DNA of 6,536 nucleotides from Alphaproteobacteria bacterium (GTDB taxonomy: Bacteria; Pseudomonadota; Alphaproteobacteria; Puniceispirillales; Puniceispirillaceae). Location: NCBI GenBank assembly GCA_011525265.1, contig WTHV01000031.1:1-6536 (forward strand), given 5' to 3'. This document shows, piece by piece, positions 1 to 5,918 of this stretch. The position numbers were made by a program, and so were the translations under genes. The stretch's first letter is position 1. Each line of letters opens with the position of its first letter. The notes beneath the pieces are model-generated. The model worked only from the letters and a program-made list of their open reading frames with translations. It was not told the origin of the DNA and did not search any database.

Positions 1-2
1 GC

Positions 3-500
3 ATTGGTTATAATATAGGCTATGGCCATTTTGGTGCTGATCAAAATGCGATTGAGAAGGCCGCAAAACTGGCCTCTATTGATAAATTTATAAATCATTT
101 GCCAGATAAATATGAGTCACTTGTCGGCGAGCGTGGTTTGAAATTATCAGGTGGGGAAAAGCAACGTGTTGCAATTGCCAGAGCAATTTTAAAACAGCCA
201 ACGATTTTCTTATTTGATGAGGCAACCTCAGCGCTTGATTCACGCACCGAAAAAGATATTCAAATTGCACTTGATAAAGTCTCTAAAAGCCAGACCACAT
301 TGGTGATTGCCCACAGGCTGTCGACTATTGTTGATGCGGATGAAATTTTGGTAATGAATAATGGTGTGATTGCCGAACGTGGCACGCATAAGGATTTGCT
401 AGCGCAAAATGGGCTTTATGCTGTGATGTGGGCGCGCCAGTCAGATGGTTTTATTGACGCCTCTGATGAGGGTGATGACGGAGTTATCAGCATTGCATAA
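3..500 (+). CDS. atm1: Atm1/ABCB7-type ABC exporter, C-terminal part (5' end outside window)
   Basis: This is the last 165 residues of a half-size ABC exporter; the membrane domain and Walker A lie upstream of the window. Seen, counting from the first full codon: a Q-loop-distal stretch beginning IGYNIGYG, the ABC signature LSGGEKQRVAIARA (48-61), Walker B IFLFDE (68-73, catalytic Glu73), the D-loop SALD and the H-loop IAHRLST (His104). The GERGLKLSGGEKQR and ATSALDSRTE wording and the ending GLYAVMWARQ are typical of the Atm1/ABCB7/HMT1 group. Members move glutathione-linked sulfur compounds or glutathione-metal conjugates out of the mitochondrial matrix or bacterial cytoplasm. The substrate here cannot be read from this fragment. 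A short acidic tail (DASDEGDDG) follows the nucleotide-binding domain. The 3' end overlaps the hydrolase gene in another frame, which suggests co-transcription. Confidence is high for an ABC exporter ATPase and good for the Atm1 assignment. Confidence 0.92.
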   Translation: MGYNIGYGHFGADQNAIEKAAKLASIDKFINHLPDKYESLVGERGLKLSGGEKQRVAIARAILKQPTIFLFDEATSALDSRTEKDIQIALDKVSKSQTTLVIAHRLSTIVDADEILVMNNGVIAERGTHKDLLAQNGLYAVMWARQSDGFIDASDEGDDGVISIA

Positions 501-1443
501 GCATTGGCAGACCGATCCGCGCTATGGCACTGCGCGCCTTGGCGGTGATGATATCTATGCAGGTGATATCAGAGGCCATCTCTGGCCATCAGAAGCAACA
601 AAGGCAGGTAAGACAGGCGCGCATCGGTTTTTGATTTTGCCAGGCTTTACCGAATTTGCTGAAAAATACGCCCATGTCGCATGCAAAATGCATGATATGG
701 GCCATGATTGCCTTATCATCGATTGGCCGGGGCAGGGGCGCTCTGGTCATCATGGCACCACAGACTTAATGGTGCATTGTGATAAATTTGCCGATCATAT
801 AAGAGCCTTGCAAGCCCTGATAAAAGTCGCTGGCTGGCACAGAGGCACGCTTCATATTCTAGGGCATTCAATGGGCGGGCATCTAGCGCTATTGGCTTGT
901 GATAGGCTGTCATCACGCATTGGCACTGTTGCATTATCAGCGCCAATGATTATGCCACGTCCACGCCCTGTTTGGGCGATACGCCTGTGTGGTATCGTGC
1001 TGGGATTGTTTGGCCGTAATCGTCATTATGCGCCTTTTACACGCTTGCCAAGCCTTGATGAGGTGCGGGTTTTTCATGAAAATAATGTTCTGACCACTGA
1101 TAAAGCTGGTTATGAATGGCAGACCAAATGGTTTGAGGAATATCCTGAATTACGCCGTTATGGTGCGTCTGTTGGATGGGTGAGAGAGGCCTATCGTTCA
1201 GCAGCACGCTATGTCGCCAATGAAGCGTTTCTCAGCGCATTGAAAATGCCAATTTTGATCCTATCAGCTGGTGGTGAGCAAGTTGTCTCTAATGCCAAGA
1301 TGAAGCTTGCAGCCAGCTATTTGCCAAATGCAGATTTTGTGACAATAGATCATGCAAAACATGAGTTATTTAATGAGACAGCTGAGATTGATGCACAAGT
1401 TTGGGACCATATCACCCGTTTTTGGGACAGGCAGGGCCTTTAG
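475..1443 (+). CDS. Alpha/beta hydrolase, lysophospholipase (PldB)-like
   Basis: This is a serine hydrolase of the alpha/beta fold, closest in wording to the lysophospholipase L2/monoacylglycerol lipase group. Residues are counted from an upstream ATG at 445. Seen: LILPGFTEFAEKY (63-75, oxyanion-hole strand), DWPGQGRSG (93-101), nucleophile elbow LGHSMGG (Ser142), LSAPM (164-168) and a late HAKHE (His306 as likely catalytic His). The usual acid position, AGEDxxVxN in relatives, reads AGGEQVVSN, so Glu278 stands where Asp is expected. No signal peptide is evident, so it is probably cytoplasmic or peripheral to the membrane. The start is uncertain. ATGs lie at 445, 466 and 475; 475 is preferred because it shortens the overlap with the ABC gene to 26 bases and has GAGGG at 468-472, although the spacing is short. 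The 445 start gives 332 residues and the 475 start 322. The substrate is unknown; the lysophospholipase label rests on resemblance only. Confidence 0.88.
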   Translation: MTELSALHKHWQTDPRYGTARLGGDDIYAGDIRGHLWPSEATKAGKTGAHRFLILPGFTEFAEKYAHVACKMHDMGHDCLIIDWPGQGRSGHHGTTDLMVHCDKFADHIRALQALIKVAGWHRGTLHILGHSMGGHLALLACDRLSSRIGTVALSAPMIMPRPRPVWAIRLCGIVLGLFGRNRHYAPFTRLPSLDEVRVFHENNVLTTDKAGYEWQTKWFEEYPELRRYGASVGWVREAYRSAARYVANEAFLSALKMPILILSAGGEQVVSNAKMKLAASYLPNADFVTIDHAKHELFNETAEIDAQVWDHITRFWDRQGL

Positions 1444-2198
1444 GCTGAGAATTGCTCTTTAATAATACGATGGCTCATAGAATTATGCGGATCATGCAAA
1501 ACACGCACATCATGTTTGCGTGATTGTTTCACCGTTGCCTGAACAATATCTCGATATTCGATATTATCTGCAGAGATTGACTGGCTGCGATAATCAGGTG
1601 AGCGCACTGTAAAAGTGACTTTGCAATTATCAGGCAAAAGCGCACCACGCCATCTGCGGGGGCGAAAAGCCGATATTGGTGTCAGGGCAAGCATATTAGA
1701 CCGTATGGGTAATATCGGACCATGGGCTGATAAATTATAGGCGGTAGAGCCTTGTGGTGTTGCCAATATCACACCATCACAGATAAGCTCTTCCATTTCA
1801 ACCTGCCCATTAACCGCAATATCTAAATGCGCGGCGGCATGGGTTTGGCGAAGCAGTGATACCTCATTAAAGGCGAGCGCTTCGTGCTTTTTGCCATGAA
1901 TATCAGTGGCACTCATTGATAAAGGTCTCATGCGTGCTTTGGTGGCGTTTTCAATACGCTCATGCAGATTATCTTCGTCATAATCATTCATCAAAAAGCC
2001 AACACGCCCGCAATTCATGCCAAAAATATCATGCCCATAGGCCAAGTTCTGGCGCAACGCATTCAGCATTTGACCATCCCCGCCAAGGACGATGATGACG
2101 TCACAATCACCAAGCGCATGCTGGCCATAACGTGCCGTCATATGATCAAAGCGTGCTTGGGCTTGTTCATGAGATGATGCAGTAAAATGAAACTTCAT
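1440..2198 (-). CDS. nadK: NAD kinase
   Basis: This enzyme phosphorylates NAD to NADP using ATP or polyphosphate in the cytoplasm, and is normally essential. Of 252 residues, the family hallmarks are all present: VLGGDGQML with the GGDG motif at 39-42, MNCGRVGFLMNDYDED (61-76), FNEVSLLRQ with Asn111-Glu112, and the long signature CDGVILATPQGSTAYNLSAHG (Asp141, GSTAY 150-154). Next come LALTPISAFRPRRWRGALLP (170-189) and a C-terminal IIKEQF. The RPRRWRGALLP and DPHNSMSHRIIKEQF segments are typical of short alphaproteobacterial NAD kinases, about 250-260 residues against about 290 in E. coli. The start ATG fits the family N-terminus (xKFHFTASSxxxAQ) and is preceded by GGTGAAAAG, a loose ribosome binding site. 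It is the only complete minus-strand gene here, divergent from fdhD and convergent with the hydrolase, whose stop codon overlaps its own. Confidence 0.96.
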   Translation of the reverse strand: MKFHFTASSHEQAQARFDHMTARYGQHALGDCDVIIVLGGDGQMLNALRQNLAYGHDIFGMNCGRVGFLMNDYDEDNLHERIENATKARMRPLSMSATDIHGKKHEALAFNEVSLLRQTHAAAHLDIAVNGQVEMEELICDGVILATPQGSTAYNLSAHGPILPIRSNMLALTPISAFRPRRWRGALLPDNCKVTFTVRSPDYRSQSISADNIEYRDIVQATVKQSRKHDVRVLHDPHNSMSHRIIKEQFSA

Positions 2199-2247
2199 AG
2201 CGTGCTTTTCACCAATTTCTATATGGCTATTTCGCTATGAAATGGGG

Positions 2248-2259
2248 CCATTGCAATGG
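2248..2259. repeat. Perfect 12-base palindrome between nadK and fdhD
   Basis: CCATTGCAATGG is its own reverse complement. It sits 50 bases upstream of the nadK start and 84 bases upstream of the preferred fdhD start, in the only substantial intergenic gap of the window. A dimeric regulator could bind here, or it may be chance. It does not match the ModE operator wording I know for molybdenum genes. With no spacer in the centre it makes a poor RNA hairpin, so a DNA-binding role is the likelier one if it has any. Confidence 0.35.
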
Positions 2260-2281
2260 TTTAGGTCGTGTTTCCTTACAC

Positions 2282-2309
2282 ATTATCGCAAAAATTTGCT
2301 AAAAACAAA
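2282..2309 (-). promoter_or_regulatory. Possible nadK promoter (extended -10)
   Basis: Read on the minus strand, TGCGATAAT (2290 down to 2282) is an extended -10: TGn followed by GATAAT, five of six matches to TATAAT. A weak -35-like TTTGTT lies 16 bases upstream (2309-2304). Transcription would start near 2275 and give a leader of about 77 bases before the nadK ATG, with the 12-base palindrome inside it. This is pattern reading only, with no experimental support. AT-rich intergenic DNA yields such matches by chance. Confidence 0.3.
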
Positions 2310-2343
2310 TAGAACACAGAATAACCATAGGCCAATAAAAATT

Positions 2344-3243
2344 ATGAGTTCATCCCCATTTCGCCTTATGCCAACACCAGAAGATGCTGCTCTGACCGCA
2401 GAATTAAAAGGGCTTGATGCGTCTGGCAATGAGATTGCTATTCCTGTGGTACGTGAAAGCCCTTTAACAATATATCTCAATCGCCAGGAAATTGTCACAG
2501 CTATGACGCTTGGTGATCAGCCACAGGCGCTTGCTGTGGGGTTTTTGCGCAATCAGAATATGTTGCTTGCAGATGATGAGATTACAGCCATTGATTATGA
2601 TGCTGATTTATCAGTGGTGGTGGTGCGAACAGCGCGCACAACAAATTATGAAGAAAAGCTGCAAAAGAAAGTCCGCACCTCTGGCTGTGCGCAAGGCACC
2701 ATCTATGGCGATATTATGGATGAGTTTGATAAAATCACCCTTACCTCTTCGTTAAAAGTCAAAGCAAGTGAGCTTTATGCCCTATCTGCCGCAATTAATG
2801 CCATTCCCTCACTCTACCTCAAAGCGGGGGCGATACATGGCTGTGCCCTTGCACAAGGGTCTGAGCCGTTGATTTATGTTGAGGATATAGGGCGCCATAA
2901 TGCGGTTGATAAAATTGCAGGCCATTTATTTTTAAATCATCTGAGTGCGGCTGATAAAATTTTCTATACCACAGGGCGTCTCACAACTGAGATGGTGCTA
3001 AAGACGGTGTTAATGGGGGCGCCGATATTGGTCTCACGCTCTGGCTTCACAGAAGCAGGGGTGGCATTGGCACAGCAGGCAGGTCTTACCCTTATTGGGC
3101 GGATGCGCGGCTCACGATTTACTGTTTTATCTGGCGCAGAGCGGATTATTTTTGACGATATCAAACAGGCTGTTGCAGATGATAAAGCCTCATCCTCTCA
3201 GTCTAGCTCCGCACAGGCAAGCACGCTTGGTGGCAAAAGATGA
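2344..3243 (+). CDS. fdhD: Formate dehydrogenase accessory sulfurtransferase FdhD
   Basis: FdhD passes sulfur from a cysteine desulfurase to the bis-MGD molybdenum cofactor, which formate dehydrogenase needs to be active; it works in the cytoplasm. Seen, numbered for the 299-residue form: ESPLTIYLN (38-46), LAVGFL (63-68), TSGCAQGT with Cys115, AGAIHGCALA (161-170), EDIGRHNAVDKI (180-191), TTGRLTTEMV (209-218), PILVSRSGFTEAG (227-239) and GRMRGSRFTVLSG (252-264). All are diagnostic for FdhD. The E. coli loop has CxxC, but here it is CAQG with only the first Cys. A Ser/Ala-rich tail (about 283-294) extends past the conserved domain. The start at 2344 is chosen because a longer in-frame start at 2242 adds 34 residues unlike the family and runs across the palindrome; only a weak AGG precedes 2344. 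The stop overlaps the mobA ATG (ATGA), so the two are one operon. Confidence 0.95.
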   Translation: MSSSPFRLMPTPEDAALTAELKGLDASGNEIAIPVVRESPLTIYLNRQEIVTAMTLGDQPQALAVGFLRNQNMLLADDEITAIDYDADLSVVVVRTARTTNYEEKLQKKVRTSGCAQGTIYGDIMDEFDKITLTSSLKVKASELYALSAAINAIPSLYLKAGAIHGCALAQGSEPLIYVEDIGRHNAVDKIAGHLFLNHLSAADKIFYTTGRLTTEMVLKTVLMGAPILVSRSGFTEAGVALAQQAGLTLIGRMRGSRFTVLSGAERIIFDDIKQAVADDKASSSQSSSAQASTLGGKR

Positions 3244-3851
3244 ATGTGTCCTATTCGCTATGCCTGCTTGCAGGTGGCCAAGCACGCCGTATGGGCGGGG
3301 GTGATAAGGGCGAGATTGATGTTGGCGGCAAAACACTGATCACAAGCTTGATAGAACGCTATGCGCCTGCGCCCTATATGATGTTAAATGCCAATGGTGA
3401 TGCATCTCGTTTTTCCCATTATGGCCTTGATATTATTGCCGATATACTGCCAGATTATCAGGGGCCTTTGGCTGGAATTTATACAGCCCTATCACATATT
3501 AAAACACATCGCCCGCAAGATGACTATGTTGCCATTTTGCCAACAGATGCCCCCTTGCTTCCTGATACACTTATCCAAGATATGATAACGGCCGCACAAT
3601 CACATGACGCCCCGTTGGTCAGCGTAAAATCACATGGGCGACGTCATCCGGTGATCGGGTTGTGGTCGCTATCTGTTTTTGAGGCGCTTGAAAAGGCTGT
3701 TTGTGAGGAGGGTGTGCGTAAAATTGATGCTTTTACCACGCCGCTTGGCTGTCATTATATTTCTTATGATGATGACCCTGATCCCTTTTTAAATTTAAAT
3801 CGCCCAGATGATGTAACAGCCTATCGTAACGCTAGGGGTGAAGAGGGGTAG
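3240..3851 (+). CDS. mobA: Molybdenum cofactor guanylyltransferase MobA
   Basis: MobA transfers GMP from GTP to Mo-molybdopterin, giving the guanine dinucleotide form that dimerises into bis-MGD, the cofactor of DMSO-reductase-family enzymes. The 203 residues match the usual length of about 190-210. Seen: the nucleotide-binding N-terminus LAGGQARRMGGGDKG (10-24), VGGKTLI (28-34), LNANGD (49-54), PDYQGPLAGI (71-80), LPTDAPLLP (100-108, with Asp103 as probable Mg2+ ligand), RRHPVIGLW (134-142), and the terminal FLNLNRPDD (183-191). The start is firm. ATG overlaps the fdhD stop by four bases and a GGTGG (3229-3233) lies six bases upstream. Pairing with fdhD puts the two late steps of bis-MGD maturation under one transcript. 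CobY/IspD-like nucleotidyltransferases share the fold, but the RRMGGxDK and NLNRPDD motifs and the neighbour favour MobA. Confidence 0.95.
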   Translation: MNVSYSLCLLAGGQARRMGGGDKGEIDVGGKTLITSLIERYAPAPYMMLNANGDASRFSHYGLDIIADILPDYQGPLAGIYTALSHIKTHRPQDDYVAILPTDAPLLPDTLIQDMITAAQSHDAPLVSVKSHGRRHPVIGLWSLSVFEALEKAVCEEGVRKIDAFTTPLGCHYISYDDDPDPFLNLNRPDDVTAYRNARGEEG

Positions 3852-3883
3852 CGGGTAATTATTACTTCCTTTTTGCCCCTGAA

Positions 3884-4852
3884 ATGGTTAAGACTGCAGC
3901 TATGATGAAAAAGATCGATTTGAGTTCAGCAAAAACACTTCTAGCCACTTATAAAGGTGCGATCTCACGCCTAGAAGGGGCCATGGATGGTGCGCTTGAT
4001 AAAGCCATAGAGCTTATCTTAAACCATGATGGCCATTTGGTTGTCTGTGGCATGGGTAAATCAGGTCTGGTTGGGCGCAAGATCGCTGCCACCCTCTCAT
4101 CAACAGGCACGCCAGCTTTGTTCCTGCACCCTGCTGAGGCGATTCATGGCGATTTGGGCATGGTGCGTCAAAATGATGTTATGATCCTTATCTCTAATTC
4201 TGGTGAGACGGAAGAAGTTGTCAAATTGCTGCCAGCCTTAAAGCGGCTAAATGTGAAGATTATCTCATTGATTGGGCGTGTTGATAGTGCGCTTGGCAAG
4301 GCCGCAGACGTAATCTTAGATGCCAGTGTTGATAAAGAGGCTTGCCCGCTTAATTTGGCGCCTACAACATCCTCTATGGCAGCTTTGGTTCTTGGGGATG
4401 CGTTGGCAGTTGTGTTAATGGAACATCGTGGTTTTGAAGCGGCTGATTTTGCGGCGCGTCATCCAGGTGGCAAGCTTGGTCAGAAATTGCTGAATACTGT
4501 AAGCGATAAAATGATTTCTGCTAATTTGCCTTTTGTGCCAGTTGATATGGTGATGTCTGAGGTGATTGTAGAGATGACAAAATCACGCCTTGGCCTTGCG
4601 CTTGTTGGTACGGCTGAGAATTTGCACGGTATTATCACTGATGGCGATTTGCGCCGTATGTTGGTTGAAGCCCGTGCGCTTGATAAGACAAAGGCTGAAG
4701 ATGTTATGAATGCTAGCCCGCAATTTATTGCGGCAACAGCAAATCTCGGTGATGCTGAAGAAAAGATGGCACAAGCCAAATTACAGTCACTTGTGGTGCG
4801 GCAAACTGAAGATGCCAATGCCCCTATATGCGGCATTTTGCAAATCTTTTAA
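3884..4852 (+). CDS. kdsD: Arabinose-5-phosphate isomerase (KdsD/KpsF), SIS + CBS domains
   Basis: This enzyme interconverts ribulose 5-phosphate and arabinose 5-phosphate, the first step to Kdo of lipopolysaccharide. Of 322 residues, the SIS domain covers about 40-185: VCGMGKSGLVGRK (Lys59), LHPAEAIHGDLGMV (81-94), ISNSGETEE (Glu111), KEACPLNLAPTTS (Glu152) and ARHPGGKLGQ (His193). These four residues fall at the same numbers as the catalytic Lys59, Glu111, Glu152 and His193 I recall for E. coli KdsD. Two CBS repeats follow (about 205-322), with GIITDGDLRRML at 249-260. The protein stops at GILQIF, where relatives continue with roughly HDLLRAG and a few more residues, so the second CBS domain looks clipped. 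ATGs also lie at 3902 and 3905; 3884 keeps the E. coli register but none has a clear ribosome binding site. It lies 32 bases after mobA and may be read through from it. KpsF/GutQ paralogs cannot be excluded. Confidence 0.93.
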   Translation: MVKTAAMMKKIDLSSAKTLLATYKGAISRLEGAMDGALDKAIELILNHDGHLVVCGMGKSGLVGRKIAATLSSTGTPALFLHPAEAIHGDLGMVRQNDVMILISNSGETEEVVKLLPALKRLNVKIISLIGRVDSALGKAADVILDASVDKEACPLNLAPTTSSMAALVLGDALAVVLMEHRGFEAADFAARHPGGKLGQKLLNTVSDKMISANLPFVPVDMVMSEVIVEMTKSRLGLALVGTAENLHGIITDGDLRRMLVEARALDKTKAEDVMNASPQFIAATANLGDAEEKMAQAKLQSLVVRQTEDANAPICGILQIF

Positions 4853-4880
4853 TCCCTTATACTATTAGTGATCCCCCTCC

Positions 4881-5918
4881 ATGCAGTTAACTGATTTTGA
4901 TTATGACTTGCCGCCAGAGCTGATTGCACAGCAACCAGCAGAGCCAAGAGATAGCGCGCGCCTATTAAATTGTCTTGGGCAAAGCCATCAACATCAACAG
5001 ATATCTAATCTGCCTGATATATTGCAAAAAGGTGATATTTTGGTCGTGAATAACACCAAAGTTATCCCTGCATTACTCAGTGGTACAAGAGGGGCAGGCA
5101 AAGCACGATTTACCTTGCTAAAGCGCACAGCCCCTGACAGATGGACGGCCTTTGCGAAGCCTGCGAAGAAATGCCCTATTGGTACCATTGTCACATTTAA
5201 TGATGGCTTATCATGTGAAGTGGTTGATACATATGATGGCGGCGAGGTGGAAATTGCCTTTTCGGCATCTGGTACAGCGCTTGATGAGGCGATTTTGGCA
5301 CAAGGTGCCATGCCTTTGCCGCCCTATATCAAACGAGAAGGCGGGCCAAATGAAGAGGATGAAGCCAATTATCAAACACTCTTTGCCCGTCATAGCGGTG
5401 CGGTTGCTGCCCCTACAGCAGGTCTGCATTTCACAGATGCGCTAACGGCTCAGCTCAATAAGGCGGGTGTTGAAGTCGCAGAGGTCACGCTTCACGTAGG
5501 GGCAGGGACATTTTTGCCTGTTAAGGTTGATGATATTAGCGCGCATAAAATGCACTCTGAATGGGGCGCATTGGATGAGGATACAGCGTCGCGCTTAAAT
5601 GAAGCCCGCGCCGCTGGCAGACGCATTATATGTGTTGGCACAACATCATTGCGTATCTTGGAGACGGTTTGGCAAAAATTTGGCAAATTTGAAGCTTTTT
5701 CAGGTGAGACAGATATTTTTATCACCCCAGGCTTTCCCATTGGCTCAGCTGATATGTTGATGACGAATTTTCATTTGCCGAAATCGACTTTGTTAATGCT
5801 AGTCAGTGCCTTTTCAGGCTATGATTTTATGAAAGAGACGTATCGCGTGGCTGTGGAAGAGCGCTATCGCTTTTTCAGCTATGGTGATGCGTGTTTGTTG
5901 GAGCGTCAGACATCATGA
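4881..5918 (+). CDS. queA: S-adenosylmethionine:tRNA ribosyltransferase-isomerase QueA
   Basis: QueA transfers and isomerises the ribosyl part of S-adenosylmethionine onto preQ1 already in tRNA, giving epoxyqueuosine at the wobble base of the GUN-anticodon tRNAs (Asp, Asn, His, Tyr). The 345 residues match the family (about 340-360). Seen: DFDYDLPPELIAQQPAEPRD (5-24), VVNNTKVIPA (55-64), PLPPYIKREG (145-154), the hallmark HSGAVAAPTAGLHFT (171-185), HVGAGTFLPVKVDDISAHKM (205-224), VGTTSLRILE (252-261) and TNFHLPKSTLLMLVSAFSG (295-313). It ends FFSYGDACLLER plus three residues. The start is fixed by the DFDYDLP N-terminus. It has no Shine-Dalgarno; the bases just before the ATG are instead C-rich (CCCCCTCC). 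The last codon overlaps the tgt start (ATGA), so queA and tgt are translationally coupled. Confidence 0.97.
   Translation: MQLTDFDYDLPPELIAQQPAEPRDSARLLNCLGQSHQHQQISNLPDILQKGDILVVNNTKVIPALLSGTRGAGKARFTLLKRTAPDRWTAFAKPAKKCPIGTIVTFNDGLSCEVVDTYDGGEVEIAFSASGTALDEAILAQGAMPLPPYIKREGGPNEEDEANYQTLFARHSGAVAAPTAGLHFTDALTAQLNKAGVEVAEVTLHVGAGTFLPVKVDDISAHKMHSEWGALDEDTASRLNEARAAGRRIICVGTTSLRILETVWQKFGKFEAFSGETDIFITPGFPIGSADMLMTNFHLPKSTLLMLVSAFSGYDFMKETYRVAVEERYRFFSYGDACLLERQTS

Noticed and set aside
2223..2251. Possible two-part stem (ATGGC/GCCAT outside, ATTTC/GAAAT inside)
   Set aside because: The stems are only five pairs each with unequal bulges, and they compete with the 12-base palindrome. No known riboswitch fold is recognisable.
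2242..2343. A longer in-frame start for fdhD adding 34 residues
   Set aside because: The extra residues do not resemble FdhD N-termini, and the stretch overlaps the palindrome and the likely divergent promoter region. The ATG at 2344 lies a normal distance before the conserved ESPLTIYLN.
3852..3880. Possible terminator after mobA: GTAAT/ATTAC followed by TTTTT
   Set aside because: The stem has only four Watson-Crick pairs plus GU pairs, and the T-run does not directly abut it. It is too weak to call.
4480..4836. A 118-codon open frame antisense to the KdsD CBS domains
   Set aside because: Its translation shows no recognisable domain, and the plus strand carries a clear, conserved protein. 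It is a by-product of the codon bias of kdsD.
4838..4863. Possible queA promoter TTGCAA ... TATACT
   Set aside because: The spacer is only 14 bases, outside the usual 16-18, and the sequence lies mostly inside the kdsD coding end. It was not listed as a feature.
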